Shown: in pieces, positions 24,741-33,200 of the stretch
How positions within the stretch are numbered: position 1 is the first letter of the stretch
How the letters are laid out: each line of letters starts with the position of its first letter
NCBI GenBank assembly: GCA_036377075.1
Contig: DASUZB010000011.1
Coordinates: 1-47,348 of the forward strand
Length of the DNA: 47,348 nt
Origin: DASUZB01 sp036377075
GTDB taxonomy: Bacteria; Actinomycetota; CALGFH01
Direction of reading: 5' to 3'
Made by a program: the position numbers and the translations under genes
Notes under the pieces: generated by a model
Seen by the model: the letters and a program-made list of their open reading frames with translations, nothing else
Told to the model about the DNA's origin: nothing
The model's database searches: none

Positions 24741-26303
24741 ATGGTGACCTCTCGGCCCATCGAGGTCCGCCTGGCCGAGTTGGTGGCCACGCTGTCGCTG
24801 GGGACCGATCTTGGCCTCGGGCAGCCGATGGAGCACGTCATCCGCCAGACCCTGATCGCGCTGCGGATGAGCGAGCTGCTCGGCCTCGACGAGTCCGAGC
24901 GCAAGGTCGTGTACTACTCGGGCCTGCTCGCCTGGGTGGGATGCCACACTGATGCGTACGAGCAGGCCAAATGGTTCGGCGATGACCTCGCCGTGAAGGC
25001 CGACGGGTTCCTGGTCGCGGACCCTGGGCCGAGCTGGTTGTTGCGCCGTCTCGGTGCAGGTAGGCCCCCGTTGGAGCGGATCCGCCTCGGCGTTGCCTTC
25101 GTGGGGGCCGCCCGCCGCGGGGCCGTCGTCGACCTGGCGGCCCATTGGCTGGCGGCCGACGGGCTGGCGCGGCGTCTTGGCCTTGGCGACGAGGTGCGTC
25201 AGAGCCTGCGGGAGAGCTACGAGCGCTGGGACGGGAAGGGGGCCGCCGGTGCGAAGGGGGACCAGATCCGCCTGGTCTCGCGGTTGGTCTACCTTGCCGA
25301 CGTCGTCGCCGTCTACCACCGCCATGGCGGCGTGGACACGGCCGTCGCAGTCGCGAAGGAGCGCAGCGGCACCGCCTTCGACCCATCCCTGGTGGACCTG
25401 TTCTGCTCGCAAGCCAAGTTGTTGCTGAGCGATCTCGACTCGGCGAGCCGCTGGGACACGGTGATCGCGGCGGAGCCGCAACTCGAGCTGCTCGTCCCGG
25501 AGGAGCGGTTCGACGACGTCCTGGAGGCGATCGCTGACTTCGTCGACCTGAAGTCGCCGTTCACGATCGGGCACTCCCAGGCAGTGGCCGGCCTGGCGGC
25601 CGAGGCCAGTCGAATCCTCGGGCTCGGCGATGCCGAGGCGTTGACCGTCCGGCGGGCAGGGCTGCTCCACGACCTCGGCCGCCTGGGCGTCTCCAACGCG
25701 GTGTGGGACAAGCGCGGTGAGCTGACCCAGGCGGAGACCGAACGGGTCCGCCTCCACCCCTACCTGACCGAGCGAGTGCTCGCGTTCGCTCCCGCCCTGG
25801 CCGCGCTCGGAGCGGTCGCGGTGCAGCACCACGAGCGGCTGGACGGGTCGGGCTATCCTCGCGGGCTCCGGGGGGATGCCGTCACCCCGGCCGGCAGGAT
25901 CCTCGGCGCGGCCGACGCCTACCACGCGATGGTCGAGCTGCGGCCCCATCGAGCGGCGCGCTCGCCCGAAGGGGCGGCGGCGGCGCTTCGGGCGGAGGTC
26001 GTAGCGGGGCGGCTCGACGGCGATGCGGTCGATGCGGTGCTGCGCGCCGCCGGGCACCGGGTGAGGCGGCGCCGGGTCCTCCCGGCCGGATTGACCGCCC
26101 GCGAGGTCGAGGTACTCCGGCTGGTGGCGTGCGGCTTCTCGAACAGGGAGATCGCCGACGCACTGGTGATCTCGCGGAAGACCGCCGCCAACCACGTCGA
26201 GCACATCTACGCGAAGATCGGCGTTTCGAACCGCGCGCGGGCTGGCCTGTTCGCGATGCAGCACGGCCTGATGACCGACGTCGCCACGACCGGGCGGCAG
26301 TAG
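24741..26303 (+). CDS. Tandem HD-domain protein with HD-GYP motif and LuxR-type HTH
   Basis: 520 residues from ATG 24741. Residues 1-240 form a degenerate HD-like region (YYSGLLAWVGCHTDAYEQA). Residues about 270-420 hold an HD-GYP-like domain with GHSQAVAGLA, LLHDLGRLGVSN, HPYLTERVLA and VQHHERLDGSGYPRGL. The C-terminal 65 residues are a LuxR/NarL HTH (LTAREVEVLRLVACGFSNRE, KTAANHVEHIYAKIGVSNRA). The HD-GYP family often cleaves c-di-GMP; with a DNA-binding tail this could be a nucleotide-responsive transcription factor. Activity on c-di-GMP is not shown by sequence alone. Confidence 0.88.
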   Translation: MVTSRPIEVRLAELVATLSLGTDLGLGQPMEHVIRQTLIALRMSELLGLDESERKVVYYSGLLAWVGCHTDAYEQAKWFGDDLAVKADGFLVADPGPSWLLRRLGAGRPPLERIRLGVAFVGAARRGAVVDLAAHWLAADGLARRLGLGDEVRQSLRESYERWDGKGAAGAKGDQIRLVSRLVYLADVVAVYHRHGGVDTAVAVAKERSGTAFDPSLVDLFCSQAKLLLSDLDSASRWDTVIAAEPQLELLVPEERFDDVLEAIADFVDLKSPFTIGHSQAVAGLAAEASRILGLGDAEALTVRRAGLLHDLGRLGVSNAVWDKRGELTQAETERVRLHPYLTERVLAFAPALAALGAVAVQHHERLDGSGYPRGLRGDAVTPAGRILGAADAYHAMVELRPHRAARSPEGAAAALRAEVVAGRLDGDAVDAVLRAAGHRVRRRRVLPAGLTAREVEVLRLVACGFSNREIADALVISRKTAANHVEHIYAKIGVSNRARAGLFAMQHGLMTDVATTGRQ

Positions 26304-26433
26304 CAGCAGCGAGCGCCGCATCGGCGGCGAAGATGAGGCGGATGCCCCATGACCGCCGCTGTCGCCATGCCTAACGTACGGTCCGGCGCGACCGACGGAA
26401 CGCCGGGGCGGACGAGACCAGCGGAGGGAACGG

Positions 26434-27165
26434 ATGCAGGGGACGCCGAAGACGTTGGACGGCCGGGCGGCCTGGCTGGCGTGGGGTGCGGTCGCCGGCA
26501 TGGTGGTCTTCAACCTCGGGTGGCTCCTCGCCGGCGCCTTGCAGGGCGGCGGCTACTCGGTGGCCAGCCACGACGTCAGCGACCTGGGAGCCCTGACCGC
26601 CCGATTCCCCTGGGTGATGCTCACCTCCCAAGGCATCGCAGGAACGCTGACCATCCTGTTCGCGCTCTTCGCGCTCCGCCCCGCCCTCGCGGTGCCCGGC
26701 CGGGGCACGGCGCTCGGCGCCTGGCTCCTGGCGGCATCCCTCATTGGCCTCGACAACCTCTCCGACGCCTTCTTCCGGCTCGACTGCCGAGCGGCCGACC
26801 AGGGCTGCACCACCGCGGCCGCCGCCAGCTCGTGGCACGGCCGCGTGCACCTCGCGGTCGGTCTGCTCAGTGCCGTCGCCATGATCGCGGCCCCATTCGT
26901 CCTCGCCGCCCGGATGCGTCAGGCGAATGGCTGGCGTGACCTGGCCAGGCCGACGATCCTCGCCGGCTCGCTGCTGCTCGCCGTCCTGGTCGGCTACGCG
27001 GTGCTCGAGAGGAAGCCGGGCGGCGGCTACCTGCAACGCGCGGCGATCGTGCTCGTGTCCGTGGGAGTCGTGGCGCTTGCGCTCCGCGTCCGTGCCCTGG
27101 CGCCGTCGACCGTCGAGGCCGCGGATCCCTCGAGGAGCCTGCGCAGCCGACCCGCCCGGTCATGA
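26434..27165 (+). CDS. DUF998 integral membrane protein
   Basis: 243 residues from ATG 26434 with six predicted helices. Features of DUF998 are SHDVSDLGAL after the first helix, then LASLIGLDNLSDAFF-like loops and a CRAADQGC cysteine pair outside. The C-terminus is basic (SRSLRSRPARS). The biochemical role of the family is unknown. It lies 130 bp after the HD/LuxR gene and may be co-transcribed. Confidence 0.82.
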   Translation: MQGTPKTLDGRAAWLAWGAVAGMVVFNLGWLLAGALQGGGYSVASHDVSDLGALTARFPWVMLTSQGIAGTLTILFALFALRPALAVPGRGTALGAWLLAASLIGLDNLSDAFFRLDCRAADQGCTTAAAASSWHGRVHLAVGLLSAVAMIAAPFVLAARMRQANGWRDLARPTILAGSLLLAVLVGYAVLERKPGGGYLQRAAIVLVSVGVVALALRVRALAPSTVEAADPSRSLRSRPARS

Positions 27166-27239
27166 CCCGTTATCGGTGGAGCTGAGGGGAATCCTGTCGA
27201 ACCGACAAGTCAGGAGGTTGTTCACGCCTTGTGGCCGAG

Positions 27240-27318
27240 CCGGTGCGGCGCGGCGAACGTATAGGCTGGACAGGCATTCGCACAGGACCCCGTCGCCTTG
27301 GTGCACCCGCGAGGACAC
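27240..27318 (-). repeat. 79-bp copy of the hotdog gene 3' end
   Basis: Matches 17225-17303 with about five mismatches. Minus-strand translation gives SSRVHQGDGVLCECLSSLYV, the same C-terminal strand pair as in the gene at 17214-17438. No start, no N-terminus and no extended frame support a gene here, so it is a duplicated or residual fragment. Confidence 0.8.
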
Positions 27319-27362
27319 CCTCGCCTGTGACGAGCGACACGGCCGGGATGTGCCAAACGTCG

Positions 27363-27392
27363 TTGCCCTACCTTTTACCGCTGGCATAGCAT
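27363..27392 (+). promoter_or_regulatory. Putative promoter for the EACC1-caspase pair
   Basis: TTGCCC (27363-27368) and TAGCAT (27387-27392) are separated by 18 bp in an unusually AT-rich patch. Predicted transcription start is 8-10 bases before ATG 27410, which lacks a clear ribosome site, so the transcript may have a very short leader. Confidence 0.4.
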
Positions 27393-27409
27393 TCGTCTCG
27401 TATCTCCAC

Positions 27410-27868
27410 ATGGGGCGGGTGGTGCGGATTTCGGGCGGGGCAGGAACACTTGCACTGCGGGTGGAGATCGCGCACCCGGACGCGCTCGATCCCGAGGAAC
27501 TCGAGGCACTCGCCCTGCAGCTTCGCGAGGAGTTGCTGGACCTCGGGGTCGAACGGGTCGAGCCAGCCCGTGAGGGCGCGGCGCCGCCGGGCACGCGCGC
27601 GGTCGACGCCCTGGCGATCGGTGGGCTCCTCGTCACCGTGGCCAATGCCGCCGGGCCGCTCCTGGGCGTGCTCAAGACGATCGAGTCCTGGCTTGGCCGC
27701 AACCAGGCCAGGGGTATCCACATCGTGCTGCAGGGCGAGCACGAGGGCGAGCGGGCGGAGCTCGAGGCCAGCGGGCTGACCCCAGCCGAGCAGCGCCGGC
27801 TCGTCGACGCGTTCCTGGCGAAGATCGATCCTGGTGGTGAGCCCCGATGGCCGACCGCCATGCCCTGA
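27410..27868 (+). CDS. EACC1-type effector-associated constant component
   Basis: 152 residues from ATG 27410 (MGRVVRISGGAGTLALRVE); GTG codons at 27419 and 27422 are alternatives. Layout: a beta-alpha segment (HPDALDPEELEALALQLREE), a hydrophobic helix (ALAIGGLLVTVANAAGPLLG), then a short amphipathic linker and a beta-hairpin (RGIHIVLQGEHEGERAEL). This matches the small effector-associated constant component 1 of actinobacterial conflict systems, which sits next to caspase or trypsin effectors. The stop overlaps the caspase start by 22 bp, so they are coupled. Assignment is by pattern and neighbourhood, not by profile search. Confidence 0.7.
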   Translation: MGRVVRISGGAGTLALRVEIAHPDALDPEELEALALQLREELLDLGVERVEPAREGAAPPGTRAVDALAIGGLLVTVANAAGPLLGVLKTIESWLGRNQARGIHIVLQGEHEGERAELEASGLTPAEQRRLVDAFLAKIDPGGEPRWPTAMP

Positions 27869-29820
27869 TCCTCGCCAACTCCGTCTACCAGGACTCCAAC
27901 CTGGCCCGGCTGCGGGCACCGTCGCACGACGCGGAAGCGCTGCGAAGGGTCCTCGAGGACGAGGCGATCGGCGGGTTCGACGTCCGGGTGGTGACCGATG
28001 CCGGCATGCGGGACGCACAGCTCGCCGTGGTCGAGTTCTTCACCGCGCGGAGGTCCGGGGACCTCGCCCTGCTGCACTTCTCCGGCCATGGGCTCAAGGA
28101 CCCCCGCGGCGACCTTTACTTCGCGGCCCGCGACACCGAACTTCGCCACCTTCGCGCCACCGGCGTCCCGTCGGCGTTCGTCAACGCGCAGATCAGCGAC
28201 TGCGCGGCCAGGCGCATCGTGGTGATGCTGGACTGCTGTTACAGCGGGGCGTTCGCCAAGGGCGCGGTGCAGCGGGCGGACCGGTCGGTGAACCTGGCCG
28301 ACGAATTCCGCCCCGAGCAGGACGAGCGCGGGAAGGGCCGCGTGGTGCTGACCGCCTCGAGCTCCACCCAGTACGCCTTCGACGGCGACGAGCTCTCCGA
28401 GGCCGACGACAGCCCCTCGGTGTTCACCACCGCCCTGGTGCAGGGATTGCGGACCGGGGCCGCCGACCTCGACGGGGACGGTGAGATCTCGGTCGAGGAC
28501 CTGTACGACTACGTCTACCAGGAAGTGCGTCGGCGCACGCCGTACCAGGTGCCGCAGAAGCACAGCTTCGCCATGGAGGGCGAGCTGTTCATCGCCCACA
28601 GCGTCCGTCCCGTGGAACTGCCCTACGACCTGCGGGCCAACCTCGAGAGCGCCTCGGTGGCCTCCCGCGGTGAGGCGGTCGAGGAACTGGCTCGCTGGCT
28701 CCACAGCCCCAAGCGCGCCCGGCGTACGGCGGCCCGGACGGAGCTGGAATGGCGGTGCCGGCACGACGACAGCTTCCGGATCCGGGAGGCGGCCGCGGCC
28801 GCGCTCGCCACCGAGCCCGTCCCGCCCTCCCCGCCACCCACGCCGGTTGCAGCGGTGGCAGCGGCGGCACCGACGGAGGAGGCTGCCCGTGCCCCGGCCG
28901 ACTCGAGGCCTCAGCCACCCCGGCAGCCGATCGGGGTCGTCCCCCACCAGCAGGCGCCGACCGGCGGCACCAGGCCACAGCAAGCCCCGGGCACGGCGTC
29001 ACCCGCCCCGGCACCGGAGCCGGCCGTCGCCACCTCGCCGGCGGGTGCCGAGGCCCGCCGCTGGCGCGAAGCGGATCGGCGGCTTTCGAGGCCGGCCTGG
29101 TTTGCCCTGGTGGGCGCCACGGTCGGGGTCTACTCGCTGGCCGACGACTCCATCCGATTCACCGCATACCTTCCGACGCTGGTGTTCGTGGCCAGTGCCG
29201 TCTGCCTCCTCATGGGCAGGGGGCGGCGCCTGGTCTGGGCTGCCGTCCTGCTCGGCGCCACGAGCCGCGCGCTGGGGTGGTTGGCCTTCTCGGTCATCCT
29301 CCCCCTCCGGCTCCACGTGTCCTTGTCCCTGCAATTCCACCTCTTGTGGCAGTCCTACGTGCTCGCCGAGCTCATCCTCACCGCCGGCGCCGTCTACGCG
29401 GCGGTCGAGCTGTACCGGCATCCGGGAACGTCGCGCTGCGACAGCCGCTGGCACGCGTACCTCGGGGTGGCCGGCGCCGCCGTCGGCACCATCACGACGT
29501 TGCTGGCCTTCTGGCCGCTGGGCAGGGCAGACAAGACCATGCTCACGGCCTACGCCGCTGCCAGCCTCTCGGTCCTGTTGGTCGCCGGCCTGCTGCGTCC
29601 TCACCACGCCGGTGCCGCGATCGCCGCGGGCTGGGCGGCTGTCAACGCCGCCACCATCCTGTCCTACCTAAGCGCCCCCAGCATTACCGTCCAACGCGCC
29701 GCAGTGGTCGCGCAGGTGCTGCTCGGCGGCCTCTTTGCCTTGGCGCTCCTACGCCTGGAACACCCGACAGAGGCCAGGCCGCACGTCCCGGATGGGGCAC
29801 GCCTCCGCCCCGCAGGCTGA
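27847..29820 (+). CDS. Caspase-family protease with HEAT-like linker and polytopic membrane tail
   Basis: 657 residues. The caspase domain (1-250) has catalytic His81 in LALLHFSGHGLKDP and Cys131 in VVMLDCCYSGAFAKG, both intact, and a substrate-pocket region (LTASSSTQYAFDGDELSEAD). An acidic EF-like segment DLDGDGEISVEDLYDYVYQE follows. Residues about 260-320 are helical repeat-like (SRGEAVEELARWLHSPKRA), then about 90 residues of Pro/Ala linker. The last 230 residues have roughly eight membrane helices. In EACC1-caspase loci the caspase is thought to be a death or conflict effector; membrane embedding here is an unusual elaboration. No NTPase or sensor gene is evident within the neighbourhood. 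Confidence 0.85.
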   Translation: MADRHALILANSVYQDSNLARLRAPSHDAEALRRVLEDEAIGGFDVRVVTDAGMRDAQLAVVEFFTARRSGDLALLHFSGHGLKDPRGDLYFAARDTELRHLRATGVPSAFVNAQISDCAARRIVVMLDCCYSGAFAKGAVQRADRSVNLADEFRPEQDERGKGRVVLTASSSTQYAFDGDELSEADDSPSVFTTALVQGLRTGAADLDGDGEISVEDLYDYVYQEVRRRTPYQVPQKHSFAMEGELFIAHSVRPVELPYDLRANLESASVASRGEAVEELARWLHSPKRARRTAARTELEWRCRHDDSFRIREAAAAALATEPVPPSPPPTPVAAVAAAAPTEEAARAPADSRPQPPRQPIGVVPHQQAPTGGTRPQQAPGTASPAPAPEPAVATSPAGAEARRWREADRRLSRPAWFALVGATVGVYSLADDSIRFTAYLPTLVFVASAVCLLMGRGRRLVWAAVLLGATSRALGWLAFSVILPLRLHVSLSLQFHLLWQSYVLAELILTAGAVYAAVELYRHPGTSRCDSRWHAYLGVAGAAVGTITTLLAFWPLGRADKTMLTAYAAASLSVLLVAGLLRPHHAGAAIAAGWAAVNAATILSYLSAPSITVQRAAVVAQVLLGGLFALALLRLEHPTEARPHVPDGARLRPAG

Positions 29821-30277
29821 CCGGGAAACCCTGAGAGGTAGCACGTGCTCTGGCAAGTCTCCGGCAAGCCTGAGCTCGAAGCATCGCGCGTAGATCGACG
29901 GGCTCGAAGGCCACGGGCAGCCTCTCGACCACGAAGAAGAGCGCCACACGACGGCGATCGCGATCTAGACCGCGAGCGGGACCGCCCCGGAGACGACGAA
30001 CCGCACGCACGTCATGGCACCTCTTGGCGGCCTCCCGGCCGAGGAGCTCATCGCGCTGCGTGATGCCCGCCTCGGCATGGCGTCGGTGCCGGTGGCGGCG
30101 TGGGAGGAGCTGGCGTGAGGACGATGCTCCAGCGAGCGTTCGTCGAAGCTGTTACGCCGGCGTGCGATGCTGCACGAGTCGCATGAGCGGGCCAACGGAC
30201 GTGCCCCACCGCCCGGTGGTCGCGACCCGAAGCTGGACGCTCGGACGAACACGCCCCAAGTCATGGGAGGAGTCCGC
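29821..30277. other. Gap between caspase and DUF899 genes
   Basis: 457 bp with no recognisable gene. A plus-strand mini-frame at 30014-30118 (MAPLGGLPAEELIALRDARL and 14 more codons) has no convincing ribosome site. Composition is similar to coding DNA but interrupted in all frames, suggesting decayed sequence. Confidence 0.5.
30014..30118 (+). CDS. Possible 34-codon ORF, unrecognised
   Basis: ATG 30014 gives GGLPAEELIALRDARLGMAS and ends in WEELA. It resembles no family I know. It could be a fragment of a helical regulator or antitoxin N-terminus, but evidence is weak. Confidence 0.15.
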   Translation: MAPLGGLPAEELIALRDARLGMASVPVAAWEELA

Positions 30278-30970
30278 ATGAAGACACCCCCGATCGCGTC
30301 GCCGCAGGAGTGGGAAGCTGCGCGCCAGGAACTACTCGTGAAGGAAAAGGAGCTGACCCGCGCCCGTGACGCGCTCGCCGCCGAGCGTCGGCGGATGCCA
30401 TGGCTGGCCGTGGACAAGGCGTACGAGTTCGACGGGCCCGACGGCATGGCGAGCCTGCTCGACCTCTTCGATGGCCGCCGTCAGTTGATCCTCTACCGCG
30501 CCTTCTACGGGCCCGAGGTCACCACGTACGCGGAGGGCGGCTCGTACCCGGAGCGGGCGTGCGTGGGCTGCTCGTTCGTCGCCGACCAGGTCGCGGACCC
30601 CGCCCACCTGAACGCGCGGAACACGACGCTCGCGTTCGCCTCGCGCGCCCCCCAGGCCGATATCCAGGGCCTGAAGGAGCGCCACGGATGGCAGCACATC
30701 CCCTGGTACACGCTCACCGACGACTTCGACAAGGACTTCGGCGTCGACGAGTGGCACGGCACCAACGCGTTCATACGCGAGGGCGACCGGATCTTCCGCA
30801 CCTACTTCATCGACGCCCGCGGCGACGAGCAGATGGGGAACACGTGGAACTACCTCGACATCACCGCGCTCGGCCGCCAGGAGGAATGGGAGGACTCGCC
30901 GGAGGGTTACCCGCAAACCCCGCCGTACGGGTGGTGGAACTACCACGACGCCTATAACAAGGGCAGGTGA
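30278..30970 (+). CDS. DUF899 thioredoxin-like family protein
   Basis: ATG 30278 with GGGAGGAG upstream; 230 residues. Family signs are VVKEKELTRARDALAAER-like N-terminal helix (LLVKEKELTRARDALAAERR), MPWLAVDKAYEFDGPDG, then LILYRAFYGP and GCSFVADQV; the C-terminus is YPQTPPYGWWNYHDAY. DUF899 proteins have a thioredoxin-like fold related to peroxiredoxins, but a conventional CxxC is absent (one Cys pair in ERACVGCSF). Stand-alone gene, convergent with the GH3 gene. Confidence 0.9.
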   Translation: MKTPPIASPQEWEAARQELLVKEKELTRARDALAAERRRMPWLAVDKAYEFDGPDGMASLLDLFDGRRQLILYRAFYGPEVTTYAEGGSYPERACVGCSFVADQVADPAHLNARNTTLAFASRAPQADIQGLKERHGWQHIPWYTLTDDFDKDFGVDEWHGTNAFIREGDRIFRTYFIDARGDEQMGNTWNYLDITALGRQEEWEDSPEGYPQTPPYGWWNYHDAYNKGR

Positions 30971-31011
30971 CGGTAGCCTGCCGCAAGGCGAGCTGCTGGT
31001 CGGGCTGGCGA

Positions 31012-31029
31012 GCTGGCCTTCGGGCCGGC
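31012..31029. terminator. TTCG-loop hairpin between convergent genes
   Basis: Seven paired bases (GCTGGCC with GGCCGGC, one G-T wobble) close a TTCG tetraloop at 31019-31022. It lies between the convergent DUF899 and GH3 genes, 42 bp after the DUF899 stop. No T-tract. Confidence 0.45.
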
Positions 31030-31055
31030 CCTGACGGGGGCCACGACGGTGCACC

Positions 31056-32258
31056 CTACGGGCACAGGTCGACCTGCTTGGCGTTCAGGATGTGCCACAC
31101 CGCGTTCTCCAGGCGGCTGCGGGGCAGCGCACCAGACCCGACGGCGGCAACGATGGCCTGCACCGTCTGGCGCGTCAGGCTTGGCACCCTGTCCTCGTCG
31201 GCGTTGAACACCACCATGTCGGCGCCCGCACGCAGAGCGGCGACGCTGGCGCGGGGCACCGAGTAGCCGGCAGCGCCAAGGGCCACGGCCGACAGCGAAT
31301 CGGTTAGCACCAGCCCGGCAAACCCCAGCCGGTTGCGCAACACCCCCGTGATCACCGCCGGGGAGATGCTGGCGGGCAGGTTGGTGAGCCCGGGGACGGT
31401 GGCGTTGGCGACCATGACCGCCGGGACACCGGCGCGGACCGCGGCCGCGAACGGCAGCAGGCCGTTGGCCTGCAGGCTGCGCCACGGCAGCGTCGCTGCC
31501 GGCCTGAGGTCGGTGTTGCCGCTGGCGCCGCCCAGGCCGGGGAAGTGCTTGGCGACCGGGACGACCCCGGCCGCCCGCAGCCCGGCCGCGAACGCCAGGC
31601 CCGCGGCCGAGGCGGTCTGCTCGATCGGGCTGAACGACCGGGTGCCGACCGGGTTGGCCGCGCTTGGACCTTGCCCGCCGTCCAGGTCGAGTACCGGGGC
31701 CAGGTCCATCGTGACCCCGACGGCCTTCATCCGCCGGCCCAGCCGCAGCGCCAGCCGCTGGATCTCCGCCGGCGTCATCGTCGCTGCCATCTGGCGAGCC
31801 GACGGGATCCGGCCGACGAGGTTGGCCATCCGCTGCACCGTGCCGCCCTCCTCGTCGACCGTGACGAACGGGGGGATGCCGCCTGGCGCGCCGCGGGCCA
31901 GGCGGGCCAGCGACGAGGCCAGGCCGGCGGGGGCGTGGGCGCCGAACAGCAGCACCCCACCGGCGCCCGCGGCCACCTCGGGGGCGACCGATCCCACTTC
32001 GTCCTCGTCCACCGGGATCACGAGCGTCTGCTCCGCCAGCCGCCGCACGCTCCAGGTCGCCAGCACGCCGCCGGCGGTGCAGGCCGCCGACCCGGTGGTT
32101 GGGTGCCCGGTCGTGGACGTGACGGAACTGGTCGAGGGACCCGGCGCGGGGGTCGACGTCGCCGGCTGGGCGCCAGGCGGCGGGCTCGGGCCGCAAGCGG
32201 TCCCAAGGGCCGCGACCGCGGCGGCAAGCAGCACCGCGCGGCACGATCCAGACGGCAT
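31056..32258 (-). CDS. GH3-family exported lipoprotein (NagZ-like glycosidase)
   Basis: ATG 32258 is 9 bases after AAAGGGA; an ATG three codons earlier (32267) is too close to it. The signal MPSGSCRAVLLAAAVAALGT is followed by a probable acylated Cys, then a Ser/Thr/Pro linker and the GH3 barrel (TVDEEGGTVQRM, MDLAPVLDLDGG, KHFPGLGGASGNTD). The nucleophile Asp is in GLVLTDSLSAVALG. The NagZ-type acid/base loop with its His reads NTDLRPATLPW, lacking the usual D-x-H, so substrate or mechanism may differ. It probably acts on wall or external glycans. Confidence 0.83.
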   Translation of the reverse strand: MPSGSCRAVLLAAAVAALGTACGPSPPPGAQPATSTPAPGPSTSSVTSTTGHPTTGSAACTAGGVLATWSVRRLAEQTLVIPVDEDEVGSVAPEVAAGAGGVLLFGAHAPAGLASSLARLARGAPGGIPPFVTVDEEGGTVQRMANLVGRIPSARQMAATMTPAEIQRLALRLGRRMKAVGVTMDLAPVLDLDGGQGPSAANPVGTRSFSPIEQTASAAGLAFAAGLRAAGVVPVAKHFPGLGGASGNTDLRPAATLPWRSLQANGLLPFAAAVRAGVPAVMVANATVPGLTNLPASISPAVITGVLRNRLGFAGLVLTDSLSAVALGAAGYSVPRASVAALRAGADMVVFNADEDRVPSLTRQTVQAIVAAVGSGALPRSRLENAVWHILNAKQVDLCP

Positions 32259-32501
32259 CACGGGCATTCCCTTTGCACCTTTCGAGTGTGGGCCGCCCGC
32301 CCCGCCGGGGCGGAGGCTAACGACCCACCCTGGCCAGGCAAGGTCCACCCGTGCACCGCAGGCCATCCAGGATGCCGGCGGCGAGACGGTATGGCCCGGG
32401 CGCTGGGACGCGGGCAGCGTCGCCGACCTGCGGCGACGCTTGGAGGGTGGAGCTGGCGGGGATCGGGCCCGTCCCCGTCGATCGGCGAGGCCGCCCGGGC
32501 G

Positions 32502-33134
32502 CTAGCGCTCACACCCAACCCCGTCATGGTCGGCGTCGAATCGGTGGGGATCAGGCGGCAGGACCGTGAACCCGCCTGTGTCGATGTCAGAGCAGTCGAG
32601 ATCGGGGGGCGGCGGCGGGATGCAGAAGTCCGGATAGGCCGTGTCGCAGGCGCCCGCCGGCGCGCCACCCGTCTGGCTGGCCACATGGAGCCTGCCGCGA
32701 GTGATCTGGCCGCCAACGACACGGTAGGTGCCGGCGTAGACGGTCTGGCGAGTGCCGCCGTCCTGGGTGGCGACCAGACGGACGTCGACGAGCTGGCCGC
32801 GCACGGCCGTGACGCGCAACTCGTCATGGTCGGTGTCAGCGAACCCGGCTGCGAAGGCCTGATAAGAGCGGTTGCCCAGGTTCTTGCCGCCCAGCGCCCA
32901 CGCGGTCTTGTAGTCGCCATTGTTGATGGCGGCGTAGAAACGCCGCACGACCGTCGCCGGATCGAGCGGCTTGGGCTCTGCCTGGGCAGTGGTCGGCAGC
33001 GACGGCGCGGTTGCCAAAGGCGCGGTGGTTGGTTCGGCGGTCGTTGGCGCGATTGTGTCCGGCGCTGTGGTCCGCTGACCGGGCTCGGTGCAGCCGAGCA
33101 CGAGGATCACCACAAGCGCAACAACCGAGCGCAT
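32502..33134 (-). CDS. Excalibur-domain lipoprotein
   Basis: 210 residues. MRSVVALVVILVLGCTEPGQ is a lipoprotein signal with LVLGC lipobox. A Thr/Pro linker is followed by a nuclear-transport-factor-like domain (VRRFYAAINNGDYKTAWALG, residues about 60-140). The C-terminal excalibur calcium-binding motif is DFCIPPPPPDLDCSDI with PHRFDADHDGVGCE, D-x-D-x-D-G present. Surface-anchored calcium-binding protein of unknown role; it reads divergently from the 3D-domain remnant. Confidence 0.85.
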   Translation of the reverse strand: MRSVVALVVILVLGCTEPGQRTTAPDTIAPTTAEPTTAPLATAPSLPTTAQAEPKPLDPATVVRRFYAAINNGDYKTAWALGGKNLGNRSYQAFAAGFADTDHDELRVTAVRGQLVDVRLVATQDGGTRQTVYAGTYRVVGGQITRGRLHVASQTGGAPAGACDTAYPDFCIPPPPPDLDCSDIDTGGFTVLPPDPHRFDADHDGVGCER

Positions 33135-33200
33135 GCCTGCCCCACCCTTGCTCTGGTTTGTCGTGCTTGGGGGAACCTACCACCTCCAGCAGCGCAGCTC

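Larger units (their letters stand above)
27166..27409. other. Intergenic gap containing remnant and promoter
   Basis: It holds the hotdog-gene remnant (27240-27318) and the putative EACC1 promoter (27363-27392). No further coding seen. Confidence 0.5.

Noticed and set aside
29846..30010. Minus-strand frame VERLPVAFEPVDLRA in the gap after the caspase gene
   Set aside because: No ribosome site, no family match and it extends into the caspase gene as a shadow.
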